NCBI RefSeq assembly: GCF_901933205.1
Contig: NW_022148842.1
Location: forward strand, 30,524-94,523
DNA: 64,000 nt
From: Camarhynchus parvulus
Lineage: Eukaryota; Chordata; Aves; Passeriformes; Thraupidae
Direction: 5' to 3'
In this document: positions 1 through 12,079 of the stretch, in pieces
Layout: each line of letters begins with the position of its first letter
Numbering within the stretch: the stretch's first letter is position 1
Notes under the pieces: model-generated
Database searches by the model: none
Told to the model about the DNA's origin: nothing
The model's input: only the letters and a program-made list of their open reading frames with translations
Position numbers and translations under genes: made by a program

Positions 1-41
1 CTGGGTTAATTTGGGGAGGGGTCCCGGCCCCGGCGGGGGGG

Positions 42-3000
42 TCACACGGGCTGGGCCCACGGGCTGGGCACGCGGCCGTACTGGGGGGCCAAAAATGGGG
101 AGGGGGCGTCACGGGGGGGGGGGCACCCCGGGACCCCCCCCAAATTCCACTGCACAAATTTCACACAAAGTTCTCTGAATTTCCCCAAAATTCCCACAAA
201 ATTCCCACAAAATTCCCCCGAATTTTCCTCCCAATTTCCCCCAATTTTCCCCCAAATTTTCCCTTAAATTTCCCCCAAATTTCTCCCAACTCCCCCCAAA
301 TTTCCACCAAAATTTCTCTTCAATTTCCCCCAATTTCCCCCAAAATTTTTCTCTGATTTCCCCCAATTTTTCCTCCAATTTTTCCCCAATTTCACCCCAA
401 TTCCCGCCAAATTTCTCCCAAATTTCCCCCAATTTTTCCCCTCAATTTCCCCCAAATTTCCCCCAATTTCCCCTCAATTTTTCCCCAATTTCCTCCCAGA
501 TTTCCCCCAAAATTTCCCCCAACTTTTCCCTTAAATTTCCCCCAAATTCCCCTGAATTCTCCCAATGTTCCCTCCAAATTTCCCCCAAATTTCTCCCAAA
601 TTTCCCCCCTCATTTGCCCCCAAATTTCCCCCCCATTTCCTCTCTGATTTCCCCCCAATTTTCCCCCCAGATTTCCCCAATTTCCCCCCAATTTTCCCTC
701 CACATTTTCCCAAATTTTCCCCCAAATTCCCCCAATTTCTCCCAAATTTCTCCCAATTTTCCCTCCAAATTCCCCCCCAAATTTTCCCCAATTTCCCCAG
801 ATTTCCCAGATTACCCCCAAATTTCCCAATTTTCCCAATTTTCCCAATTTTCCCCCAAATTCCCCCAGATTCCCACCTGGATGTCGCTGAGCTCCCGCAG
901 GAACCTCGTGGTCACTTTGGCTCCGTTGTCCATCGTGGGCACCGACAGCAGCTGGGGGGGCCCGGGGGGGTCACCGGGACCCCCAAAACATCCCAAAAAT
1001 ATCCCAAAACCCCCCCAAAAATATATCCAAAATATCCACCAAAATATCCCAAAAATATCCCCAAAATATCCCAAAAAATATCCCCAAAAATATCCACAAA
1101 ACCCCCCCAAAAACATCCCAAAATATCCACAAAAATATCCCAAAAATATCCCCAAAATATCCCAAAAAATATCCCCAAAAATATCCACAAAACCTCCCCC
1201 AAAACATCCCAAAATATCCACAAAAATATCCCAAAAATATCCCCCAAAATATCCACAAAACCCCCCAAAAATATCCCCAAAACATCCCAAAAAATATCCC
1301 CAAAACATCCCAAAAATATCCCCAAAAAATATCCACAAAAATATCCCAAAAATATCCCCCAAAATATCCACAAACCCCCCCAAAAATATCCCCAAATATA
1401 TCCCAAAAAATATCCCCAAAATATCCCCAAAAATATCCCCAAAAAATATCCACAAAAATATCCCCAAAATGTCCCCAAAAATATCTCCCAATATACCCCC
1501 AAAAACCTCCTCAAAACCACCCCAAACACCTCCAAAAATATCCCCAAAAATATCCCCAAAAATATCCCCAAAACCCCCCCAAATATCCCCAAAAATACCC
1601 CCCGAAAATATCCCCAAATCCCCTCAAAAACATCCCCAGAAATATCCCAAAATTCCCCCCAAAATATCCCCAAAAACATCCCAAATATCTTCAAATATCC
1701 CCCAAAATATCCCCAAATACACGGGGTATCGTTTTTGGGGATGTTTCTGGGGATATTTGGGACATTTGGGATATTTTGGGGGATATTTTTGGGGAATATT
1801 TTGATATTTTGGGGGGATTTTCGAGGATTTTTTTAGGGATATTTTTGGGGGTTTTGGGATATTTTCGGGGATATTTTTGGAGATCTTTGGGATACTTTTG
1901 GGGATATTTCTAGGAATATTTTTGGGGTATTTTTGGGGATATTTTTGGGGTATTTTTTGGAATATTTTTGGGGATATTTTGGGGGACTTATTTTGGGGAC
2001 ATTTTGGGGTTTTCGGGGATATTTTGGGGATAATTTTGGGGACATTTTGGGGGGATTTCCGGGGATATTTTTTGGGATGTTTTCTGGGATGTTTTTGGGG
2101 ATATTTTTGGAGATCTTTGGGATACTTTTGGGGATATTTCTGGGAATATTTTTGGCTATTGGGGACCCCCCAGGACCCCCCAAATTTCCCACAATTGCCC
2201 CAAAACCCTTCCCAAAGACCCCAAAATTCCCCCCAAACTCCCAAACGCCGCCACCCCCCGGGACCCCCCGGAACCCCCCGGTTCTCCGGGACCCCCCGGG
2301 ACCCCCCGGACGCCCCCAGACCCAAACCTGGTCCTGGTAGAGGATCTCGCCCACCGGACACACCACGCAGGCGGTGCCGGCCCCGAACATCTCCCGCAGC
2401 CGCCCAGCCCGGAGCGCGCCCAGCACGGCGCCCATGGCCAGGGGGGCTTCGCGCACCTCGAACTCCCCTTGGGGGGCAAAAATGGGGAGGGGTCCCGGAA
2501 CGGCCCCAAACCCGCACAAATCCGACCCAAAACGGCCCCAAACCCGCACAAATCCGACCCAAAACGGCCCCAAACCCGCACAAATCCGACCCAAAACGGC
2601 CCCGAACTGCCCCAAATCTGCCCCAAATCTGCCCTAAAGCTGCTCCAGACCGGCCAAAATTGCCCCAAATCCCCCCAGACCCTCCCCAAATTTACTGAGT
2701 CCCTCCCCAAGCCCCTCCCCAAGCCCCCCAAATCCCCACCCAAATCCTCCCCAAACCCCCCCAGACCCCCCAGACCCCCCCAGACCCCCCCAGACACCCC
2801 AGACCCCCAGACCCCCCAGACCCCCAGACCCCCCAGACCCCCCAGACCCCCCAGACCCCCCCGACCCCCCAGACCCCCAGACCCCCCGACCCCCCAGACC
2901 CCCCAGACCCCCCAGACCCCCCAGACCCCCCCAGACCCCCCAGACCCCCCAGACCCCCCAGACCCCCCCAGACCCCCAGACCCCCAGACCCCCCAGACCC

Positions 3001-6000
3001 CCCAGACCCCCCAGACCCCCCTCGCCCTCACCCGCCGCGCCAGCTCCAGCAGGCTCTGCCGCGTCACCCCCGGCAGGATCAGCCCGTCCAGGGGGGGCGT
3101 CACCAGCTCCTGCTCTGGGGGGGGCACGGGGGGGTCAGAGACCCCCTGAGACCCCCGGGACCCCCCAAAACCCCCTGAGCCCCCCAAACCCCCTGAGACC
3201 CCCTGAGACCCCCGGGACCCCTCTGAGCTCCCAAAACCCCCTGAGACCCCCGGGACCCCTCTGAGCCCCCAAAACCCCCAAACCCCCCAAACCCCCAGAA
3301 CCCCCAGTACCCCTGAGCCCCTTGAGCCCCTGGGACCCCCCTGAGACCCCAAAACCCCCCAAAATCCCCCCGGGACCCCCCCAAACCCCCGGATCCCCCC
3401 AAATCCTCCCAAAATCCCCCCAAAATTTCCCCCAAGCCCCTCCAGGACCCCTCAAACCCCCCTAGGGCTCCCTAAATCCCCCCCAGAATCCCCCAAATCC
3501 CCCGAATTTCCCCCCAGATCCCACCCAGGACCCCCGAGACCCCCCAGATTCCTCCCCAGAATCCTCCAGGACCCCCCAAATCCCCCCAAATCCCCTCCGG
3601 GACCCCCCAATTTTCCCCCAGGACCCTCCCAAATCCCCCACCCCCCCCGGGTTCCCCCAAACCCCCCAAATTTCTCCCTAAACTCCCCTGGGACTTCCTA
3701 AACCCTCCCAAATCCCCTCCAGGACCCCCCAGATCCTTCAAATTTCCCCCCAAATCCCTCCAGGACCCCCCAAATTCCCCCAGAACCCCCCCAAATCCCC
3801 AGAGAGAATCCCCCCAAATCCCCCAAATCCCCTCCAGGACCCCCCAAATTCCCCCAGAACCCCCCAAATCCCCAGAGAATGCCCCCAAATCCCCCAAATT
3901 TCCCTCCAGGACCCCCCAGGACCCCCCCATTCCCGCCCGTACCCCCGTCCGGGCGCTCCCAGAAGACGAAGAGGTTCATGGTGCCCACCTCGGTCAGGTG
4001 CTGCTCGGGGCCGTGCAGCCACAGCACCTGCTGGCAGCCGCGGGCGCTGCCGCCTGCTGCAGCTCCAGGCACGGCCCGTAGTTCCTGGGGGGCCAAAAAA
4101 AACCCCAAAAAATAGCGCCAAAATAGCCCAAAATACACCCGAAATGTACCCGAAATCCCACAGAAATAACTGCAGAAATAGCCCCAAAAATCACCCCAAA
4201 AATCACCCCAAAATCCGGCCCCGCCGCCTGCTGCAGCTCCAGGCACGGCCCGTAGTTCCTGAGGGCCAAAAATCTCCAAAAAATAGCGCCAAAATAGCCC
4301 AAAATGTACCCAAAATCCCACAGAAATTACTGCAAAAATAACTGCAAAAATCACCCCAAAATCGGACCCCGGCGCCGCCTGCTGCAGCTCCAGGCACGGC
4401 CCGTAGTTCCTGGGGGGCCAAAAAAACCCCAAAAAATAGCCCCAAAATAGCCCAAAATACACCCGAAATGTACCCGAAATCCCACAGAAATAACTGCAAA
4501 AATAACTGCAAAATTAGCCCCAAAATAGCCCCAAAATATCCCCAAACTCCCCCCCAAAAAACGCAATGAACACCCCCAAAATATCCCCAAAACCAAACCC
4601 AAAAGAACCCCTAAAAAAAAAACCCCAAAAAGCTCCAACGAGCACCCCAAAGAAACCCCGCAACACCCTCAAAAAAAATTCCAAAATCGCCCAAAAACAA
4701 ACCCAAAAACACCACAAAAAAAACCCCAAAACTCCCCCAAAAACAAACAAAAAAACCACAAAAAACCCCAAAACCAAACCCAATGAACAACCCCAGAAAA
4801 AGCCCAAAACCCTCCCAAATCCCCCGGCGGTCACTCCTCCTGGTCAGCGGTCACTCAGTCAGTGGTCACTCTGGTCACTCCATGGTCACTCACCCGCCTA
4901 GCTTGCAGTGTCCGGCCCCGCCCGGCCGTGCTCACTCCCATGGGTCAGTGGTCATTCCCCAGTGGTCAGTGGTCACTCCCCCTGCCCAGTGGTCACTCCC
5001 AGCAGTCACTCAGGCAGTGGTCACTCCCCAGCCCTCGATGGTCACTCCCATGGGTCAGTGGTCACTCCCATTGGTCAATGGTCACTCCCCAGCCCCCGAT
5101 GGCCATTCCCAGCAGTCAGTGGTCACTCCCCGCACCATGGTGGTCACTCCCCGTGCCCAGTGGTCACTCCCAGTGGTCACTCAGGCAGTGGTCACTCCCC
5201 CAGTGGTCAGTGGTCACTCCCAGTGGTCAGTGGTCACTCCCCAGCCCCCGATGGTCACTCCCAGTGGTCAGTGGTCACTCCCCAGTGGTCAGTGGTCACT
5301 CCCCAGCCCCCGATGGTCACTCCCATGGGTCAGTGGTCACTGCCATGGGTCAGCGGTCATTCCCAGTGGTCACTTAGTCAGTGGTCACTCTGGTGGTCAC
5401 TCCATGGTCACTCACCCGCCCAGCTTGCAGTGTCCGGCCCCGCCCGGCCACGCCCGGACGTGCTGCGGGTCAGCCAGGAGCCGGATGGGGCCGAAGCCCC
5501 CCGAGAAGTACGGACCCACCGGACACAGGAGCACGAACAGCAGCGCTCGGCCGGGGGGGGAGACCCCCAGGGTGGGCTGGGGACAGAGACCCCCAGATTA
5601 ACCCCAAAATCCCCTAAACTCACCCCAAAAAACTGCGCAAAAACCGCTGCAAAAACAGCCCCAAAATCCCCCAAAAACCTCCCCGAGTCCCCTGGAATCA
5701 CCCCAGAATCTGCCCCAAATCTGCTCAAATCTCCCCAAAATCCCCCCCAGGACCCTCCAAACCACCCCAAAGCCCTCCAGGACTCCCTAAATCCCCTGAA
5801 TTCACCCCAAATCCCCTCCAGGACCCAAAAATCCTCCCAAATAACCCCAAAGTGACCCAAAATCCCCGGAATTCACCCCAAACCCCCTGAATTCACCCCA
5901 AATGCCCCCAAACCCCTCCAGGACCCCCCAAATCCTCCCAAATCACCCCAAAATGCCCCAAAACGCCCCAAAATGCCCCCAAATGCCCCCAAACGGGCAG

Positions 6001-9000
6001 ATTTCAGCCCAAAGACCTCGGTGCCGATGAAGGTGGGCCGGATGTAGAGGCTGCTCTGGGGGTCCCGGGGCACCCAGCGCCCCTCGAGCCGCACCAGGGC
6101 CCGGATGCACTCGAGGAGCTCCTGGGCATCGAACTCCTGTGGGGAAACTGGGATGGACTGGGAGGGACTGGGAGGGACTGGGAGGGACTGGGAATGGACT
6201 GGGAGGGACTGGGTTATACTGGGAGGGACTGGGATGGACTGGGATGGACTGGGTTATACTGGGATGGACTGGGATGGACTGGGAGGGACTGGGAGGGACT
6301 GGGATGGACTGGGAGGGACTGGGAGGGACTGGGAGGGACTGGGAGGGACTGGGTTATACTGGGATGGACTGGGAGGGACTGGGAGGGACTGGGAGGGACT
6401 GGGATGGACTGGGTTATACTGGGATGGACTGGGATGGACTGGGATGGACTGGGAGGGACTGGGATGGACTGGGAGGGACTGGGAGGGACTGGGTTATACT
6501 GGGATGGACTGGGAGGGACTGGGAGGGACTGGGATGGACTGGGAGGGACTGGGTTATACTGGGAGGGACTGGGATGGACTGGGAGGGACTGGGAGGGACT
6601 GGGATGGACTGGGATGGACTGGGATGGAACTGGGATGGAACTGGGATGGACTGGGATGGACTGGGAGGGACTGGGTTATACTGGGAGGGACTGGGATGGA
6701 CTGGGAGGGACTGGGTTATACTGGGAGGGACTGGGAATGGACTGGGAATGGACTGGGAGGGACTGGGAGGGACTGGGATGGACTGGGATGGACTGGGAGG
6801 GACTGGGATGGACTGGGAGGGACTGGGAATGGACTGGGAATGGACTGGGAGGGACTGGGATGGACTGGGATGGACTGGGTTATACTGGGATGGACTGGGT
6901 TATACTGGGAGGGACTGGGATGGACTGGGATGGACTGGGAATGGACTGGGAGGGACTGGGATGGTACAGGGTTATACTGGGAATGGACTGGGATGGACTG
7001 GGTTATACTGGGAGGGACTGGGATGGACTGGGATGGACTGGGATGGAACTGGGATGGAACTGGGATGGACTGGGAATGGACTGGGAGGGACTGGGATGGA
7101 CTGGGATGGAACTGGGATGGAACTGGGATGGACTGGGATGGACTGGGAGGGACTGGGTTATACTGGGAGGGACTGGGATGGACTGGGAGGGACTGGGTTA
7201 TACTGGGAGGGACTGGGAATGGACTGGGAATGGACTGGGAGGGACTGGGATGGACTGGGATGGACTGGGAGGGACTGGGATGGACTGGGAGGGACTGGGA
7301 ATGGACTGGGATGGACTGGGAGGGACTGGGAATGGACTGGGAGGGACTGGGATGGACTGGGATGGACTGGGTTATACTGGGATGGACTGGGTTATACTGG
7401 GAGGGACTGGGATGGACTGGGATGGACTGGGATGGACTGGGTTATACTGGGATGGACTGGGTTATATTGGGAATGGAACTGGCTTATACTGGGATGGACT
7501 GGGAGGGACTGGGAGGGACTGGGATTTTTTTTTTTTTTAATTTCGAGGTTTTTGGAGAGTCTCAGGGCGCTGATTTTGGGTGATTTTGGGGCAGTTTCGG
7601 GGTTTTTTGGTCACTCACAGGCAGGCAGACCCTCAGGGGTTGTTTCAGGGTGATTTTGGGGTTTTTTGGGGTGATTTTTGGGATTTTTCGTCACTCATGG
7701 ATAAGCAGAACCTTTGGGCAGGATTTTGGGGTGATTTTGGGTTTTTTGGGGTGATATTAGAGTTGTTTTGGTTTTTTTGGGGTGATTTGGGGTGATTTTG
7801 ATAACTCACAGGCTGCCAGACCCTCAGGGGTTATTTTGGGTTTTTTTGGGGTGATTTCGGGGTTTTTGGGCACTTACACCAGGCAGACCCCCCGGGCAGG
7901 ATTTTGGGGTGATTTTGGGGTGTTTCCTGCTATTTTTGGGGTGATTTTGGGGTTTTTGGGCACTTACAGGCAGGCACACCCTCCGGGCCGACCTCTGCAT
8001 CCTCTCCATGTTCAGTTCGGGCCGAAAAAGCCGAATTTTGTCGTCGTCGCCCCGAAAAGCCTTGAGGCCCTCGAAGAGCTGCGGGAGGGGAGCAGATCCG
8101 GGAGATTTTGTGCATTTTGGGTGGGTTTGGGGTGATTTTGTGGGTGTTTTTTGGGTGATTTTGGGATGATTCTGCGCTGGTTTTGGGGCGATTTTTGGGG
8201 TATTTCTCAGGATGTTTTTGAGGTAATTTTGGGATGATTCTGGGCTGGTTTTGGGGTGATTTTGGGGGATTTTCAGCCCTCCATGACCTCCATGGCATAG
8301 TGCTGGATTTGGGCTGTTTATGGGATATTTTTGAGCTGGTTTTGGGGTAACTTGGGGCAGTTTTGGGGCAGTTTTGAGCCGTTTTTCAGCCAGGTTTTTT
8401 GGGGTGATTTCGGGGCAGTTTCTGTGATATTTTTTGGGTGATTTTGGGGATATTTTTGGGGCTATTCCGGGTGTTTTGGGTACCTCCACGGCGTAGTGCA
8501 GCGCGCTGGAGGCCGGGTGCAGCCGCAGCTCCTGGAAGGGGCTGGTTTGGGGTAACTTTGGGCAGTTTTGGGCCATTTTTTGGCCAGGTTTTTGGGTGAT
8601 TTTGGGGCAGTTTTGGGGCAGTTTTTTGGCCAGCTTTCAGGCTGTTTTTCAGGCAGTTTCTGTGATATTTTTTGGGTGATTTTGGGGCAGTTTTGAGCCG
8701 TTTTTCAGCCAGGTTTCGGGCTGTTTTTCAGGCAGTTTCTGTGATATTTTTTGGCGATTTTGGGGATATTTTTGGGGCGATTTTGGGGATATTTTTGGGG
8801 CGATTTTGGGGCAGTTTCTGTGATATTTTTGGGGCGGTTCCGGGTGTTTTGGGTACCTCCACGGCGTAGTGCAGCGCGCTGGAGGCCGGGTGCAGCCGCA
8901 GCTCCTGGAAGGGGCCGATGCGGGGGCGCCCCCAGCCCCGCTCGCGGTCCCACTGCACCGTCAGCATGTGGTCGGTGAAAAACTTCCCGAAAACCAAATC

Positions 9001-12000
9001 CTGGGGCGCCGGGGGGGTCCCGGGGGCCCCCGAGCGCTGCAGCTCCAGCTCCGACGCCTACGGGCAGCGTTCGGGGGCAATTCGGGAGATTTGGGGTCAA
9101 TTCGGGAGATTTGGGGTCATCCTGGGGCTTTGGGAGCAATTTGGGGTTAATCTGGGAGATTTTGGGGTCACTCTGGGGGTTTGGGGGCAATTTGGGGTCA
9201 ATTCGGGAGATTTGGGGTCATCCCGGGGCTTTGGGAGCAATTTGGGGTTAATCTGGGAGATTTTGGGGTCACTCTGGGGGTTTCGGGGCAATTTGGGGTC
9301 AATTCGGGAGATTTTGGGGTCACTCTGGGGGTTTGGGGGCAATTTGGGGTCAATTCGGGAGATTTTGGGTCATTCCGGGGGTTTGGGGGCAATTTGGGGT
9401 TAATCTGGGAGGGTTTGGGGTCATTTGGGGGGATTTTGGGGTTTATTCGGGGGGGGTTTGGGTCATTTGAGGGATTTGGGGTCATTTGGGGGGGATTTTG
9501 GGGTCATTTGAGAGGATTTTGGGGTTTTGGGGTCATTTGGGGGGATTTTGAGCTTTATTTGGGGGTTTTGGGGGCATTTGAGGTTCATTTGGGGGGATCT
9601 GGGGAATTTTGGGGTCATTCAGGGGGATTTGGGGCTGTTTTGGGGGATATTTGGGGATATTTTGGGGGATATTTGGGGTGGATTTCAGGTATATTTTGGG
9701 GGTTATTTTGGGGTTTTTTGGGGATATTTTGGGGCTGTTTTGGGGTATATTTTGGGGATATTTTAAGGGATGTTTCGGGTTGATTTGGGGCAGTTTTGGG
9801 GTGATTTTGGGGTTTTTCTCTCACCCTGAAGGTGCTCTTGTAGCCGCGCTGGGGCCGCAGCAGCGTCGCCAGCACCTGGGCAGGGCACAGGCTCCCAGTT
9901 TGGACCAGTCTGGACCAGTTTGGCCCCGATTTACCCCAGTTTGGCCCCGATTTACCCCAGTTTGGCCCCATTTTCGTTCCATTTTGCCCCATTTTGTCCC
10001 ATTTCCCCCATTTCCCCCCAGTTCGCCCCATTTTGCTCCCATTTTATCCTGTTTGGGCTCCCTTTTTCCCCATTTTCTCCAGTTTACCCCAGTTTACCCC
10101 AGTTTGCCTCATTTTACCCCGTTTTGGCCCCAGCTCACCCCAGTTTTTCCCCCATTTCCCCATTTTTCCCCCATTTCCCCATTTTTCCCCCAGTTTTTCC
10201 CGTTTTTCCCCCAATTTGCCCCAGTTCACCCCAGTTCAGCCCAGCTTTTCCCATTTTCCCCCATTTCCCCCATTTTTCCCCCATTTTGCCCCAGTTCACC
10301 CAGTTCACCCCATTTTGCCCCATTTCCCCCAGTTCACCCCATTTTGCCCCATTTCCCCCCAGTTTTTCCCATTTTCCCCCATTTCCCCCATTTTTGCCCC
10401 ATTTTCCCCCATTTCCCCCAGTTCACCCCATTTTGCCCCATTTCCCCCAGTTCACCCCATTTTGCCCCATTTCCCCCCAGTTTTTCCCGTTTTTCCCGTT
10501 TTTCCCGTTTTCCCCCGTTTTGCCCCAGTCCTGGGGAGGGCGTGGCCATGGAGGGGGGAGGGGTCCGGGCCCTGCCCCTCCCCCCCCGGACTTTGACCCC
10601 CCCGGAGCCGCCATCGCCGGGACAGACGGACCGGGACGGACTGGGAGACACCGGGAGAGACTGGGACAAACTGGGACAGACTGGGAACAACTGGGACAGA
10701 CTGGGACAGACTGGGACAGACTGGGACAGACTGGGAGAGACTGGGACAGACTGGGACAGACTGGGACAAACTGGGACAAACTGGGACAAACTGGGACAGA
10801 CTGGGACAGACTGGGAGAGACTGGGACAGACTGGGACAAACTGGGACAAACTGGGACAGACTGGGACAGACTGGGACAGACTGGGACAAACTGGGACAGA
10901 CTGGGACAGACTGGGAGAGACTGGGAGAGACTGGGAGAGACTGGGAGAGACTGGGAACAACTGGGACGGACCGGGAGAGACTGGGAATGCACTGGGACAA
11001 ACTGGGACGGACCGGGAGAGACTGGGAATGCACTGGGACAAACTGGGAGAGACCGGGACGGACCGGGAGAGACTGGGACAAACTGGGGGGGACTGGGAGC
11101 AACTGGGATGGGACTGGGGGGGACTGGGATGGACTGGGAATGTACTGGGAGCAACTGGGAGCGACTGGGACAAACTGGGATCGACTGGGAATGCATTGGG
11201 AACAACTGGGAGTGACTGGGGGGACTGGGACAGGGACTGGGAGCACTGGGAGCAACTGGGGAGACTGGGAGAGCACTGGGGGGGAACTGGGAATGCACTG
11301 GGATGGACTGGGATGGACTGGGATGGACTGGGATGGACTGGGAGGGACTGGGATGGACTGGGATGCACTGGGATGGACTGGGACGGGCACTGGGGGGGAC
11401 TGGGAAGGTGCAAAGGTGAACTGGGAGCACTGGGAGCGCTGGGCGGGGCCTGGTGGCACTGGGAGGAGTCACTGGGGTTACTGGGCGGGGCTAACTGGGG
11501 TCACTGGGGTCACTGGGAGGGGTCACTGGGTGTAACTGGGAGTTACTGCGGCGTTACTGGGGGGGTCACTGGGGTTACTGGGCTAACTGGGAGGGGTTAC
11601 TGGGGGGTCACTGGGGTTACTGGGAGGGGTAACTGGTCTAACTGGGAGTCACTGGGTGTAACTGGGAGGGGTCACTGGGCTAACTGGTGTCACTGGTCTA
11701 ACTGGGAATTACTGCGGTGTTACTGGGGGGGGTCACTGGGCTAACTGGGGTCACTGGGAGGGGTCACTGGTCTAACTGGGAGGGGTCACTGGGCTAACTG
11801 GGGTCACTGGGAGGGGTCACTGGTCTAACTGGGAGGGGTCACTGGGCTAACTGGGGTCACTGGGAGGGGTCACTGGTCTAACTGGGAGGGGTCACTGGGC
11901 TAACTGGTCCAACTGGGAGGGGTCACTGGTCCAACTGGGAGGGGTCACTGGTCCAACTGGGAGGGGTCACTGGTCTAACTGGGTCCAACTGGCGCCGCTG

Positions 12001-12059
12001 CTCCCTCCGCTCCCCCTCACCGCTCCGCCGCCCCGGGACCGCAGCGCCGCCGCCGCCAT
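42..12059 (-). CDS. BCAT2: Branched-chain amino acid aminotransferase, mitochondrial (11 exons, one frame break)
   Basis: PLP enzyme that transaminates leucine, isoleucine and valine with 2-oxoglutarate in the mitochondrial matrix. Exons read on the minus strand: 12021-12059, 9825-9875, 8857-9057, 7968-8078, 6017-6136, 5416-5576, 3943-4084, 3032-3114, 2328-2462, 877-951 and 42-80 (TGA at 42-44). Start MAAAALRS matches the BCAT2-type N-terminus, with a basic, mitochondrial-like leader. Seen: [18 protein letters not shown], the PLP-lysine context CKLGGNYGP, and the redox CxxC in GTACVVCP, both BCAT hallmarks. About 385 residues, against 392 in human. Exon 3943-4084 is one base short: [12 protein letters not shown] and [12 protein letters not shown] lie in different frames. 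The acceptor at 2462 is the in-frame choice but leaves out the expected W-G-E. BCAT1 is the alternative; exon-1 sequence and DHDH/BAX synteny favour BCAT2. Confidence 0.93.
85..876. repeat. Intronic minisatellite of AATTTCCCCC-type units
   Basis: The last BCAT2 intron is filled by degenerate 12-15 bp units (C-run plus AAATTT). No exon, RNA gene or open frame with family support is seen; long frames here are low-complexity products of the repeat. Confidence 0.85.
968..2157. repeat. AATATCCCC minisatellite that switches orientation, forming a giant inverted repeat
   Basis: From about 970 to 1725 the plus strand is built of CCCCAAAAATAT-type units. From about 1728 to 2155 it is built of the reverse complement, GGGGATATTTTTGG. 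The two blocks face each other across a short non-repeat segment (ACACGGGGTATCG). The whole lies in one BCAT2 intron and could fold as a long imperfect hairpin in DNA or pre-mRNA. Confidence 0.85.
2500..3030. repeat. CCCCAGACC and CAAATCCGACCCAAAACGG tandem repeats
   Basis: A short array of ~31-bp units (CCCCAAACCCGCACAAATCCGACCCAAAACGG type) at 2500-2600 is followed by a 9-10 bp CCCCAGACC array at 2755-3022, between BCAT2 exons. Strongly purine/pyrimidine-skewed, with no coding evidence. Confidence 0.85.
3115..3942. repeat. C-rich intronic repeats
   Basis: Degenerate units such as CCCCTGAGACCCCCGGGACC and CCCCCAAATCCCCCCAGGA fill this BCAT2 intron. Nothing else is seen. Confidence 0.75.
4060..4415 (-). 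repeat. Three tandem copies of BCAT2 intron end plus exon 7 acceptor edge
   Basis: The exon segment coding [12 protein letters not shown], with its CAG acceptor and the CAAAATAGCC intron sequence before it, occurs at about 4062-4090, 4222-4262 and 4371-4413. Only the first is joined to the rest of the exon. The other two run from coding sequence straight into intron-like sequence. Unit length is about 155-162 bp. Confidence 0.88.
4826..5412 (-). repeat. GGTCACTCCCAGT minisatellite bounded by a duplicated exon 6 donor edge
   Basis: A 9-27 bp GTCACTCCCAGTGGTCAGT array fills most of this intron. At its far end (about 4872-4930) lies a second copy of the BCAT2 exon 6 3' edge with its GTGAGT donor; the genuine edge is at 5411-5460. 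One substitution makes an in-frame stop in the spare copy. Confidence 0.87.
6140..7528 (+). repeat. 10-bp G-rich minisatellite (ACTGGGATGG family), ~1.4 kb
   Basis: About 138 nearly perfect 10-bp units alternate between ACTGGGATGG, ACTGGGAGGG and ACTGGGTTAT, with a few 11-12 bp variants (GGAATGGA). The G-triplets every 10 bp satisfy G-quadruplex spacing on the plus strand, so the BCAT2 transcript is C-rich here. Open frames across it are repeat artefacts. It sits in one BCAT2 intron. Confidence 0.95.
8276..8545 (-). repeat. Two spare copies of the BCAT2 exon 3 donor edge
   Basis: The 3' end of exon 8857-9057 (residues [13 protein letters not shown] plus the GTACC donor) recurs almost exactly at 8481-8541. 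It recurs in decayed form at about 8278-8315, both times followed by the same GGGGTGATTTTGG-type intron sequence. Both copies are downstream of the true exon in transcript order and would act as decoy donors. Confidence 0.85.
9060..9822. repeat. G-rich intronic minisatellite (GGGTCAATTCGGGAGATTTT)
   Basis: BCAT2 intron 2 is made of ~25-60 bp higher-order units with GGGAGATTTTGGGGTCA and GGGGGCAATTTGGG. No other feature is seen. Confidence 0.8.
9890..12000. repeat. BCAT2 intron 1: three successive minisatellite arrays
   Basis: 9900-10520 holds CCCCATTTTGCCCCAGTT-type units. 10620-11400 holds 10-bp GGGACAGACT units like those at 6140-7528. 11460-11985 holds a 21-27 bp GGGAGGGGTCACTGGTCTAACT array. 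Strand skew flips from C-rich to G-rich near 10,530. Confidence 0.88.
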
Positions 12060-12079
12060 CGCTCCAGGCCCCGCCCCTC

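Noticed and set aside
565..1836. 423-residue open frame rich in Pro, Ile, Tyr
   Set aside because: Product of the AATATCCCC and AATTTCCCCC minisatellites; open in several frames and on both strands, antisense to BCAT2 introns.
6105..7653. Three overlapping 450-500 residue frames of [10 protein letters not shown] type
   Set aside because: A 10-bp repeat without stops is open in all three frames; no family support.
4060..8545. CRISPR-like regularly spaced repeats
   Set aside because: Repeats are contiguous exon/intron duplicates in a vertebrate gene, with no unique spacers or cas genes.
9609..11744. 711-residue plus-strand frame
   Set aside because: Strings together three different minisatellites of BCAT2 intron 1.
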